DNA of 64,000 nucleotides, from NCBI RefSeq assembly GCF_012958305.1, contig NZ_JABBYO010000008.1, forward strand, positions 188,001 through 252,000, given 5' to 3'. This document shows, piece by piece, positions 51,232 to 59,835 of the stretch; position 1 is the first letter of the stretch; every line of letters begins with the position of its first letter. The notes below the pieces were generated by a model. It was not told the DNA's origin. It ran no database searches and saw nothing but the letters and a program-made list of their open reading frames with translations. The position numbers and the translations under genes were made by a program. The stretch comes from Tautonia rosea (GTDB lineage: Bacteria; Planctomycetota; Planctomycetia; Isosphaerales; Isosphaeraceae).

Positions 51232-51684
51232 ATGTCCCCCGTTCTTGTCGGCCAGGTGCTCTTCGGGGTCGTCGGCGCGCTGATGGTGGCACTGGGACTG
51301 CCGCTCTGGCGGCGACGGGTGCGGCCGAACCACCTGTACGGGCTGCGGAGCCCGGAAACCCTCGGAGACGAGGTGGTCTGGTATCAGGCGAATGCCGTGT
51401 CGGGACTCATTCAGGTGGGGGCGGGGGTCATCCTGCTCGGTCTGGCCCTGGCCTTGCCCCGCGTCTCCGGCCTCTCGGCCGAGTGGTACGTGATGATCTG
51501 CCTCGGCTGGCTCCTGACGAGCGTGGTAGGGATGTGTCTGGTGTTGCCCTCGATCGCCCGTCGGATGGCCAGGCGTCGATCGTCGCTCGGCGACCTGGGG
51601 GGAAGCGGCCTCGGGGACCGTTCCCCCTTACCCCGCCCTGACCAGCGTTCATGTTCTGAACCTGATGTTCAATCGGTCGGCTGA
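51232..51684 (+). CDS. SdpI-like membrane protein
   Basis: A 150-aa protein with three to four spans (VLVGQVLFGVVGALMVALGL, ANAVSGLIQVGAGVILLGLA, YVMICLGWLLTSVVGMCLVL). The motif RPNHLYGLRSPETLGDEVVW resembles the conserved GxRxPxTL block of SdpI-type immunity proteins, which bind and neutralise a toxin. No toxin gene is seen here. ATG at 51232. The tail past residue 110 is Arg/Ser-rich and not conserved. Confidence 0.7.
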   Translation: MSPVLVGQVLFGVVGALMVALGLPLWRRRVRPNHLYGLRSPETLGDEVVWYQANAVSGLIQVGAGVILLGLALALPRVSGLSAEWYVMICLGWLLTSVVGMCLVLPSIARRMARRRSSLGDLGGSGLGDRSPLPRPDQRSCSEPDVQSVG

Positions 51685-51784
51685 CACGGTCCGATCGATT
51701 CGCCGTGCGATTCAGGAACGAGGGAAAACCATCCACGTCTCTGTTGACTCTCAAACCCATTGCTCCTCCTCGAAGCCGATTTCC

Positions 51785-52249
51785 ATGAATGAACGCATTT
51801 CCCGATGGTTCCGGAAGGCCGAGGCCGAGACGGGGGTGGCTCCTCCGGCCGAGCCGATCGTGCCGGAGGTCTACGTAGGCAGCGACCAGGAGAAGAACGA
51901 GCAGTACGTCCGCGAAGGCTTCGCGGCCAAGGCCCGCTCGTTCCTCTCGAAACTGCCGATGGCCGAGGATGTTGCCGCGGCCTACTTCTGCATGCTCGAC
52001 CCGGGCACGCCAAAGTGGGTGAAGGGGGTGGCCGCCGCGGCGTTGGCGTACTTCGTGCTGCCGATTGATGCGATTGTCGACGCCATTCCCGTTGTCGGCC
52101 TGATGGACGACGTGACGGTGCTGACCGGGGCCTTGACGGCCATCTCCGCCTTCATCACAACGGAGCACCGCGACAAGGCCCGCCGCTGGATGTCGAGCGA
52201 GCACATCGCGGCGCCCTCCGAGGCAAAGGTGACGCCGCCGCGCGCCTGA
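51785..52249 (+). CDS. DUF1232 (YkvA) family protein
   Basis: A 154-aa protein. The DUF1232 core is in the C-terminal half: VKGVAAAALAYFVLPIDAIV and DAIPVVGLMDDVTVLTGALT (Pro-Ile-Asp-Ala-Ile). The N-terminus is polar. The family is of unknown function and is membrane-associated. ATG at 51785 after a TTCC spacer. Follows the SdpI-like gene with a 100-bp gap. Confidence 0.85.
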   Translation: MNERISRWFRKAEAETGVAPPAEPIVPEVYVGSDQEKNEQYVREGFAAKARSFLSKLPMAEDVAAAYFCMLDPGTPKWVKGVAAAALAYFVLPIDAIVDAIPVVGLMDDVTVLTGALTAISAFITTEHRDKARRWMSSEHIAAPSEAKVTPPRA

Positions 52250-52395
52250 GCGATCTCTCGGTGCCGAGGGCTCCTGGCATCGCCGCGTCTTGCGATGGCG
52301 ATGAATCCGCCGTAACATCAGAAGGCCTTGAACCCGACACCACTTCTCGCGTGCCCGACCCTTCGCCCCGAACCTCGATCGAACGGAGGGGGACG

Positions 52396-53820
52396 ATGCT
52401 TCGGCTCACCTCACGAGCCCGCCGCCTGTGCCAGGGACCGACCCGACGTGATCTGCTTCGCATCGGGGCGGGGTCGCTCGTGGGCCTGACGTTGCCGGAG
52501 TTGATCCGAGCGGCCGATCCGAGCAAGGCGAAGGCGAAATCGCTGATCGTTTTTTTCCTCGAAGGCGGTCCGGCGCATCAGGACCTCTGGGATATGAAGC
52601 CCGAGGCGCCGGAGAACGTAAGAGGTGAGTTCCAGCCGATCGACACCACGTTGCCGGGGTTGCAGGTCTGCGAGCACCTGCCGATGACGAGCAGGGTTGC
52701 TCATCATTTGACCCTTGTCCGGTCGGTCCATCACTCGATCGTCGACCACAACGCCGGGGCCTATTTTGCCTTGACGGGGAAGCCGCCGATCGCGGGAGGG
52801 AGCTTGATCGTCGGGCCTCGGCCCGAGAATTTCCCTCCCTTTGGCGCGGTTCTAGCGAAGCTTCGACCCACGGGGCGCCCCCTGCCCGACTTCGTGCATG
52901 TGCCCGACTGGATGAGCAACCTCGGCCAGTTCCTCCCTGGTCAGGATGCGGGGTTTCTGGGGGCGGAGTGCCAGCCGTTTGTCTCGGGAGACCCGAGCCT
53001 GCCGGGCTATCAGGTGCCGGGCTTGACCTTGCCGGTCGAGGTGCCGCTCGACCGGTTGGATGCCCGGCGGTCGTTGCTCGATGCGGTCGATCGCTCGATC
53101 GACCATGCCTGGCCGGTGGTTGAAGGCATGGACACGCATTACCGCAAGGCGTATGAGCTTGTTTCGAGCCGAGCGGCGCGCCGAGCGTTTGATCTGTCGG
53201 AGGAACCGGAATCGGTGCGTGAGCGCTACGGCCTCGACCCCGACAATCCTCGCGAAAAGGAGGCGAGGCAGTTCGGCGGCCTGCCACACCTGGGCCAGTG
53301 TGCCCTGCTCGCCCGGCGATTGATCGAGTCGGGGGTGCGGACCGTGACCCTCTGCACCGGGGCGCGGTACGATCAGACGTGGGACACGCACCGGCAACAC
53401 TTCCCGCTCTTGAAGCGGTCGATCTTGCCGATGTTCGATCGGGCCTTCTCGGCCTTGATTGAAGACTTGCACGATCGGCGATTGCTCGACGAGACGCTGG
53501 TTGTCGCCATGGGAGAGTTCGGCCGGACCCCTCGCGTGGGGCAGATCACCTCCGATGCCGGGGCCGACGCCAACGGCCGCGACCACTGGCCGCACTGCTA
53601 CACCGCCCTGTTCGCCGGCGGTGGCCTGCCCGCCGGGGCCATTTTCGGCGCGAGCGACCAGTTCGCCGCCTATCCCGCCCTCGATCCCGTCACGCCGCAG
53701 GACATCACCGCCACGATTTATGAATTGATGGGCATCCCCCACGAGACGATCCTGCACGACCCGCTCGGCCGGCCTCACCTCTTGACCGACGGAAGGCCGA
53801 TCCGCGCTCTGATTGGATGA
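52396..53820 (+). CDS. DUF1501 protein with a Tat leader
   Basis: A 474-aa exported protein, sulfatase-like in fold. The leader TRRDLLRIGAGSLVGLTLP is of the twin-arginine type. Family blocks: LIVFFLEGGPAHQDLWDMKP, HHSIVDHNAGAYFALTGKP, LDETLVVAMGEFGRTPRVG and GRDHWPHCYTALFAGGGLPA. In planctomycetes DUF1501 genes usually sit beside DUF1549/DUF1553 genes; here there is none. GGAGGGGG precedes the ATG at 52396. Role unknown. Confidence 0.9.
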   Translation: MLRLTSRARRLCQGPTRRDLLRIGAGSLVGLTLPELIRAADPSKAKAKSLIVFFLEGGPAHQDLWDMKPEAPENVRGEFQPIDTTLPGLQVCEHLPMTSRVAHHLTLVRSVHHSIVDHNAGAYFALTGKPPIAGGSLIVGPRPENFPPFGAVLAKLRPTGRPLPDFVHVPDWMSNLGQFLPGQDAGFLGAECQPFVSGDPSLPGYQVPGLTLPVEVPLDRLDARRSLLDAVDRSIDHAWPVVEGMDTHYRKAYELVSSRAARRAFDLSEEPESVRERYGLDPDNPREKEARQFGGLPHLGQCALLARRLIESGVRTVTLCTGARYDQTWDTHRQHFPLLKRSILPMFDRAFSALIEDLHDRRLLDETLVVAMGEFGRTPRVGQITSDAGADANGRDHWPHCYTALFAGGGLPAGAIFGASDQFAAYPALDPVTPQDITATIYELMGIPHETILHDPLGRPHLLTDGRPIRALIG

Positions 53821-54027
53821 TCGTTGCGTGACTGCAAGTGCTCTGGATTTTGCATGTCATGACACCGCGAGTGCCGATCTGACCGACGCTTTTCATCTGC
53901 CCGACGACCCTTTCGCCTCAGGCTCGCCCGATCCCGAGGGTGACGACGCCACGGCCGACGCGCCGTAACATGGATTGGCGTGGGCTCCCGGAGCGAAGGG
54001 AAGCCTGTGCCGACGAGGGTCTCGATC

Positions 54028-54759
54028 ATGCCGATTCACGACTGGACGCGAGTCAATGCCGGGCTGTTCCACCACTTCCATCACCAGTGGATTGCCTCGC
54101 TTGCTAACGCTTTGAACGCCGGGCTGTTGCCTGGGGGTTACTCCGCCCTGGCGGAGCAGCGGGCGATTGGGCTGGTGCCGGACGTGCTCACGCTCCAGCA
54201 CGGCGGTTCTCGCCAGGCCCCTGGGGGCCTGGCCGTGGCGGAGCGGCCGCCGAGGGCGTGGGCGATCCGTCAGGCGGAAGAAGACGTCTATGCAGCAAAG
54301 GCCAACCGGATCGCGATCCACCACCCGCTGGGTGAGGTCGTGGCCGTCATCGAGATCGTCTCACCGGGCAACAAGGGAAGCCGGGCGGCCCTACGGTCGT
54401 TCACAGAAAAGGCGGTAGAGCTGGTGCGGGGGGGGATCCACCTGCTCGTCGTCGACCTGTTCCCGCCGAGCGACCGCGACCCGCTCGGCATCCACCCGGC
54501 GATCTGGGACGCCTTCCTTGAGGAGCCATTCGAACCGCCGCCGGGGAAGACCCTGACGGTCGTCTCCTACGCATCGGGAGACACGAAGGTCGCCTACGTC
54601 GAGCCGGTCGGCGTGGGCGACCTGTTGCCGGAGATGCCCCTGTTCCTCACCCCCGGCACCTACATCCCTGCTCCGCTCGAAGCGACGTATCAAGCCACCT
54701 GGGACCACTGCCCCGCCCCACTGCGTGAGGCCGTGACCGGCAACCGACGCAATCAGTAG
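54028..54759 (+). CDS. DUF4058 family protein
   Basis: A 243-aa soluble protein starting MPIHDWTRVNAGLFHHFHHQ, the family's usual opening. It continues SALAEQRAIGLVPDVLTL, IAIHHPLGEVVAVIEIVSPG, HLLVVDLFPPSDRDPLGIHP and ATYQATWDHCPAPLREAV. The family is common in cyanobacteria and planctomycetes, often found in mobile contexts; role unknown. ATG at 54028. Its end overlaps the end of the opposite-strand redoxin gene by 7 bp. Confidence 0.88.
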   Translation: MPIHDWTRVNAGLFHHFHHQWIASLANALNAGLLPGGYSALAEQRAIGLVPDVLTLQHGGSRQAPGGLAVAERPPRAWAIRQAEEDVYAAKANRIAIHHPLGEVVAVIEIVSPGNKGSRAALRSFTEKAVELVRGGIHLLVVDLFPPSDRDPLGIHPAIWDAFLEEPFEPPPGKTLTVVSYASGDTKVAYVEPVGVGDLLPEMPLFLTPGTYIPAPLEATYQATWDHCPAPLREAVTGNRRNQ

Positions 54760-55871
54760 GTGCGGCCCAGGACATTGACGATGGCCCGCTTGACCTCCAG
54801 CGGGTCAATCTCGCCCGTGTGGCGGTAAAGCACCTTGCCGCCGGGGGCGATGAGCAGGGTGTAGGGTACGGGGCCGGGCCACTGGGGGTCGAGGGCCTCG
54901 GCGAAGGCGTCGCGGTTGTCGGCGTCGAGCAAATAGTTGGTGGCGGAGACGTGTTGCTGGGTCAAGACTTCGAGCGCTTTGGATTGGGCATCGAGGTCGT
55001 CGAGGCTGATGGTGATGAGCTTGAAGTCGCGGCCCCGGTACATGCGATTCATCTCGACGAACGCCGGTAGCTCAGCCACGCAAGGGCCGCACCAGGTGGC
55101 CCAGAGGTTGACGAGCAACAGGTCATCGGAGTCGTTCTTCGCCAGTGCGGCCACACCGTCGAGGTCGATGGTTTCGAGGGAAACCGGCTCGGCGTTCCAG
55201 CGTTCGAGCGACTTGCGGGCGTCCTCGCGCTTGTCGGCCCACTTGGTCGAGCAGCCGAAGACGCGGGTCATGGGGACGGGCACTTCCTCGCCGGCGAGCA
55301 GCGCCTCGACGGCGTTGATCGTGTCGTGCGAGGTCACTTCCTTCACCTCGGCGTCGTCGAAGCGGCCTTGATAGCGGAGCCTGCGGTCGCGGTCGAAGAT
55401 ATAGACATGGGGAGTGGCCAGCACGCCGAAGGCGCGGGAGACTTCCTGCGTGTCGCCGTCGTAGAGGTAAGGATAATTGAAATTGTGATCTTTGGCCCGG
55501 ATTTTCATGTCCTCAAACGAGTCGCCCAGATCGGTATAGCCCAGCTCATCGAGTCGAACGGCCTTCGGGTCGTTCGGCGAGATGGCGACGAGGGCCACCC
55601 CTTTGTCCTTGTAGGTCTCGACGAATCGTGCGACGCGGTCTTCGTACGCCTGGGCGGTGGGGCAGTGGTTGCAGGTGAAGTAGACGACCAGGATGTCGGC
55701 ATCATCGAAGTCGTCGAGGGTGTAGGTTTTCCCGTCCACGCTGGGGAGGCGGAACTCGGGAGCGGCCTCGCCGAGTGCCAGGGGTGCCGCGGGCTGGGCC
55801 GGGGCTGTTGTGGGAGCGATCGAGAGGATCAGGGCCGTCGAGAACGCGGCCAGCACCATTCGCAAGGACAT
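54753..55871 (-). CDS. Exported protein with two thioredoxin-like domains
   Basis: A 372-aa exported protein. The signal part (MSLRMVLAAFSTALILSIAP) is followed by a first redoxin domain with VVYFTCNHCPTAQAYEDRVA, a CxxC of peroxiredoxin-type placement, and GVLATPHVYIFDRDRRLRYQ. A second domain, TlpA-like, has LLVNLWATWCGPCVAELPAF with WCGPC, then the family's VPYTLLIAPGGKVLYRHTGE. The tandem gives two active Cys pairs for periplasmic thiol chemistry. GGGAG precedes the ATG at 55871. Confidence 0.86.
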   Translation of the reverse strand: MSLRMVLAAFSTALILSIAPTTAPAQPAAPLALGEAAPEFRLPSVDGKTYTLDDFDDADILVVYFTCNHCPTAQAYEDRVARFVETYKDKGVALVAISPNDPKAVRLDELGYTDLGDSFEDMKIRAKDHNFNYPYLYDGDTQEVSRAFGVLATPHVYIFDRDRRLRYQGRFDDAEVKEVTSHDTINAVEALLAGEEVPVPMTRVFGCSTKWADKREDARKSLERWNAEPVSLETIDLDGVAALAKNDSDDLLLVNLWATWCGPCVAELPAFVEMNRMYRGRDFKLITISLDDLDAQSKALEVLTQQHVSATNYLLDADNRDAFAEALDPQWPGPVPYTLLIAPGGKVLYRHTGEIDPLEVKRAIVNVLGRTY

Positions 55872-55996
55872 GAGAAAGGACTCCCTGAGCGGATCGGCCA
55901 TGAGACAACGCGGCACGTGTTGAAGACGGGGTTGATGGAGCGAGGACCCCGGAGCGAGTGGATCGCTCCGGGGCCGATGATACGAACACCTCGGCA

Positions 55997-57319
55997 TCAG
56001 ATCACATACGGCTGCCGTTCGGGACGGGAGCGGAGGCTATTGGCCTCGGCGTCGTTGAGGAATTCCTCGCGCTTCGGATCGAGCGTGAGGGTGCGGCCAA
56101 GGACCCACGAGAGGGCGGCGGCGTGGCAGGCGATGTGCGAATGACGCATAATCCGGGAGTTGGCATTGGTGGTGCAGCGGGATCGGACGGCGTCAAAGAA
56201 GTCTTGCGCGTGGGCGCCGACATCGAGCCCGACCTGGGGGGCGGCGGAGACGTCGGGTAGCTCGGCGCGGAGGGATTCGGGCTCGACGACAATGCCGCCG
56301 TTGTCTCCGGTTTCGACCCAGCCGTCCTCGCCGACGAATCGTACGGGACAGGTGCCCAGCTCAGTGATCCAACCCTCGCGCTCGCCGAAGGGGGTTTCGA
56401 GGAAGTCGAGGATGATGGGGACACCGTCGGCGTAGCGGGCGATGATGGATTTCTCACCCGGCTCGTACGAGACGGGCATCGTGTCATCCGCCCCCTTGGC
56501 CTGCTGGCAGAGGTCGAGCGTGTGGGCGGCCCAGTCGAGCAAGCGGGCGCCGGAGTCGAAATCCCACTGGCCTCGCCAGCGTCCTTGCACATATTTTTCG
56601 TTGTAAGGGCGCCAGGGAGCGGGGCCGAGCCAGCGGTCCCAGTCGACCACGTCGATGGGCGGGGTGGGCTCGCCAGGGAGCCAGGTGTTGTCGAGCGTCG
56701 GGGTGTAGACCGACGCATGCAGTTCCTTGAGCTTGCCGAGCTTGCCGCTCTGGGCCAGGGCAACGGCGGCCTGGAAGTTGGCGACGCTCCGGCGCTGGGT
56801 GCCGGCCTGGAAGACGCGTCCGGTTTCGCGGAAGGTGTCGTCGAGCTTTTGCGCGATCTCGATGGTCAGGGCACAGGGTTTTTCGCAGTAAACGTCCTTA
56901 CCCGCCTTCGCGGCCAGGATCGAGGCCGGGCCGTGCCAGCGGTCGCCGGTGGCGATGACCAGAGCGTCGATGTCATCGCGTTCGAACAGATCATTATGTT
57001 CTCGTGTAATTTGACAATCGGTATTACCGTACTGGTCATCCACGAGGGCCTTCCCGGCCTCGCGCCGGGATTTCTGGACGTCGCAGATGGCGACGAAGTG
57101 CGGATCGGCCATCGGCAGCATGGCTTTCATCACGTACGTGCAGCGCGGGCCGAAGCCGATCACACCACAGGTGATCCGCTCAGAGGCGGCCTTCCTGCCC
57201 TCCTGTCGGCCGAGGGCCGAGGCCGGCACGATCCAGGGCATCGCCACTGCGCTTCCAGCAACGGCCACGGACGTTTTGATCCAATCACGACGAGTCGAAT
57301 TTCCTGATCGAGGTCCCAT
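55997..57319 (-). CDS. Gfo/Idh/MocA oxidoreductase with a Tat leader
   Basis: A 440-aa NAD(P)-dependent sugar or inositol oxidoreductase. The Tat leader RRDWIKTSVAVAGSAVAMP leads into ITCGVIGFGPRCTYVMKAM (dinucleotide fold), HFVAICDVQKSRREAGKAL and DVYCEKPCALTIEIAQKLDD (EKP catalytic motif). The C-terminal family domain contains GQWDFDSGARLLDWAAHTLD. The substrate is unknown. ATG at 57319. It lies 125 bp upstream of the double-redoxin gene on the same strand. Confidence 0.88.
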   Translation of the reverse strand: MGPRSGNSTRRDWIKTSVAVAGSAVAMPWIVPASALGRQEGRKAASERITCGVIGFGPRCTYVMKAMLPMADPHFVAICDVQKSRREAGKALVDDQYGNTDCQITREHNDLFERDDIDALVIATGDRWHGPASILAAKAGKDVYCEKPCALTIEIAQKLDDTFRETGRVFQAGTQRRSVANFQAAVALAQSGKLGKLKELHASVYTPTLDNTWLPGEPTPPIDVVDWDRWLGPAPWRPYNEKYVQGRWRGQWDFDSGARLLDWAAHTLDLCQQAKGADDTMPVSYEPGEKSIIARYADGVPIILDFLETPFGEREGWITELGTCPVRFVGEDGWVETGDNGGIVVEPESLRAELPDVSAAPQVGLDVGAHAQDFFDAVRSRCTTNANSRIMRHSHIACHAAALSWVLGRTLTLDPKREEFLNDAEANSLRSRPERQPYVI

Positions 57320-57608
57320 GAGAGTTGATGCTCCGCAATGCAAAAGGTCGGGACGGCTCAACGGTTCCGGAATCGCTTCCGGGGAGGTGAGCCAACCCTT
57401 GAGAGAGCCATGATCGCACACAAGCCCGGCGCCTCGTGACCGCTCCGGTTCGGCCCTGAACGCGACCGATGTCCCGGGATGGACCGGCGGTGTTCGAATG
57501 CTTTGGGCTCGTGCCGCCGGCCGACCTCTCCCTCATCTTGGCCCCGGAGGGGTCGGAATCGCAACGACTCTCCCTCGAAAATCGTCTGAGAGGGTCGTCA
57601 CGAAGACG

Positions 57609-58721
57609 TCAGGCGATGTCCCCGCCTTCGCCCGGGGTTCCTGCGATGAGGGCCGTTGTCCGGGCCTGCTTGACGCGCCGTCCCGCGACGACGAGAGCCA
57701 CCTGGGCGGCGATGATCGCGAGGGTGAAGGCAATGAGATCCGCGAGAAGCACCCAGACCTCGGACCCTGACCGACCGTCGAGTGAGACGGTCAGGAATAG
57801 GTGCAGCGCCACGGCGAAGAGGAAGGCGAGCAGGATGTAACCGAGCAGCGAATCGGTCAGCTTGAACGGGCGGAACGGATCGTCGTTCGGGTAGAGGTGC
57901 AAGGAGTTGTGGCCGATCGCGAGCCGGACCCGCACGTAGACGAGCAGACCGATGAGGCAGGTCAGCAGCAAGAGCGCCGTGAAGAGGGCAGGTCCGAAGG
58001 CCCCGGCCAGTTCGGGCGGGATGTCCACGGCGGCGTCCTCGGCGATCTGGCCGAAGGAGGAGAGGACCTCGAAGGTTGAGAACATCATGAGGCCGACGAA
58101 TGAGACGGTGCCGATCAGGTCCTGGTTGCACCCTTTCAGGGTTGCGTGGACGTGAGCCTCCCACTGCTCGCGGTTGATTTCCTCGAAGGAGTCTTCGGCG
58201 ATCCGGGCGCGGGCATAGGAGACGGCCTGGCGGTGGAATCGGCCGTCAATCAGGAGCCAGGCGCCCAGCGTGGTCAGCCCCACAACCGCCGCCACGACAG
58301 GCGGGGCATGCAGCGCCAAGGCGAGCACCGCCGCCGAGAATCCGGCAATCACGTCGGCCAGCAAGAACTGCAGATATGAGACGCCGAAGAAATTGCGACG
58401 GCCCGCTGCTTCCGGGTCGGTCGGGCCGGCAAAGCCCCGGCCCTGCATCAACCGGGCGTAGAGCATTCCGTTGAGGGTCAAGCCGCCGTGCAGGCGTCCC
58501 ATTCGGAGTGAAAGGACCAGGGACGGCACCAGCACCAGGACCGCATAGAAGGCGAACAAATGGTCCTGGACCCGGCCGAGGCTCTCGGGCAGTCCGCCCT
58601 GAAGCGCGTTTTGCAGGAAGATGCCGAGCGCGGCGAAGACCGAGCCGAGGAACGTATAGAGTTCTCGCCGGCGGTCGATGATGCCGTGAATCTCTCGTGA
58701 GACGGTCTCGAAATCGGTCAT
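57609..58721 (-). CDS. Multi-pass membrane protein of unknown function
   Basis: A 370-aa protein with about seven spans in two groups (FLGSVFAALGIFLQNAL, FAFYAVLVLVPSLVLSL, FLLADVIAGFSAAVLALA, VVAAVVGLTTLGAWLLIDG; FTALLLLTCLIGLLVYVRV, GYILLAFLFAVALHLFLTVS, LLADLIAFTLAIIAAQVALVV). A soluble loop of about 60 residues, EINREQWEAHVHATLKGC, lies between. Family not recognised. AGGAAGGG precedes the ATG at 58721. The gene is downstream of the ThuA gene on the same strand. Confidence 0.75.
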   Translation of the reverse strand: MTDFETVSREIHGIIDRRRELYTFLGSVFAALGIFLQNALQGGLPESLGRVQDHLFAFYAVLVLVPSLVLSLRMGRLHGGLTLNGMLYARLMQGRGFAGPTDPEAAGRRNFFGVSYLQFLLADVIAGFSAAVLALALHAPPVVAAVVGLTTLGAWLLIDGRFHRQAVSYARARIAEDSFEEINREQWEAHVHATLKGCNQDLIGTVSFVGLMMFSTFEVLSSFGQIAEDAAVDIPPELAGAFGPALFTALLLLTCLIGLLVYVRVRLAIGHNSLHLYPNDDPFRPFKLTDSLLGYILLAFLFAVALHLFLTVSLDGRSGSEVWVLLADLIAFTLAIIAAQVALVVAGRRVKQARTTALIAGTPGEGGDIA

Positions 58722-58859
58722 CGTCCCTTCCTCGCCAGTGCCCGAGCCACCCGGTTTGTCGGTTGGCTTCGATCAACCATCTCGAAGGTGTGGGAAAAGC
58801 CCAGCGGCACGGATCCGCCATCGAACCCGTGCCGAACCGAGGGCGTTTTGCCGTGACGA

Positions 58860-59669
58860 TCACTGCTCAGAGACCCGAGGGTCGGGCGGCAGAACGAGGT
58901 CCTGGTCGGTCACGTCGACCGGAGCACCACCTTCGGGGACCTCGACCCCGGCAGTCCAAAGAATGCCGTTGACGACCGATCGGCGGAAGGCGGGGATGCG
59001 GAAGCAATCGTGGAAGTGTCCGCAGACATAGCCGAACGATCGGCCGCCGTCGGGACGTTCGTAGACCCAGCCGACGGGGTAGTCGGTGCCGTTGACCTCG
59101 GTCATGACGACGGGCTTGGCGGCATCGAGGTACTTGAGCTTGATGTAGTACTCATCGGTCATGGGCGTTTCGTCCCAGCCGCGGGCGATGGGGTGGTCGG
59201 GGGCGACGGGGCGAATGGAAGACTCGACGACCGGGATCTCCGAGAAGGACGGGTTGAACCAACCGCCCATGATCTCCATCCACCTTGGGCCGTTTTCCAT
59301 GTTGGCGGCGGTCGACCAGTGCAGGGCAACCAGGCCGACGCCGTCGCTCAGCAGTTGCTCGGCCTGCTCGCGGTGGGCGGGGTTGAGGAAGATGTCGCCG
59401 GCGTTGGCGGTGTAAAAGGCAATCGCGTCAACGTCCTTGAACGCGTCGGCATCAGTCGGCCAGCCATCGGAGACGGTGGCCTTCACGCCGGGGGTCTGCT
59501 CCAGGCACTTGGCGAGCAAGGCACACTCGGCCATGTATTCATGGGTTTTCGGTGGGTGATCGCGGTCCTTGCCGATCAGGAGGATGTTCGTCGTCTCGTC
59601 TTGCGCAACGGCCGTTGAGGCAATGGCGGCGCCCAGAGTCAGGGCGATCATCCAGAAGCGTCGGGGCAT
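58860..59669 (-). CDS. Exported ThuA-like protein 2
   Basis: A 269-aa ThuA-family protein. A signal peptide (MIALTLGAAIASTAVA) is followed by ILLIGKDRDHPPKTHEYMAE, the family's HTHxY position occupied by THEYM, then VSDGWPTDADAFKDVDAIAF, GVGLVALHWSTAANMENGPR and SFGYVCGHFHDCFRIPAFRR. It resembles the copy at 41087. GGAG precedes the ATG at 59669. Confidence 0.85.
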   Translation of the reverse strand: MPRRFWMIALTLGAAIASTAVAQDETTNILLIGKDRDHPPKTHEYMAECALLAKCLEQTPGVKATVSDGWPTDADAFKDVDAIAFYTANAGDIFLNPAHREQAEQLLSDGVGLVALHWSTAANMENGPRWMEIMGGWFNPSFSEIPVVESSIRPVAPDHPIARGWDETPMTDEYYIKLKYLDAAKPVVMTEVNGTDYPVGWVYERPDGGRSFGYVCGHFHDCFRIPAFRRSVVNGILWTAGVEVPEGGAPVDVTDQDLVLPPDPRVSEQ

Positions 59670-59835
59670 GGGTCGTCTCTCCGTGGCGGTCGATCGGGGT
59701 GGGGGAGCGTTTGAAGGGCCAAGGCTCGGCTTTCCTCGGGGCAAGCCGGACCGGGCACCTTCCCTCGATCCGGATTGTCACCCGTCTCGGGGGCCGACGC
59801 AATGCGCTTCGAGGCGATCGGCGCTCCGTCGCCGA

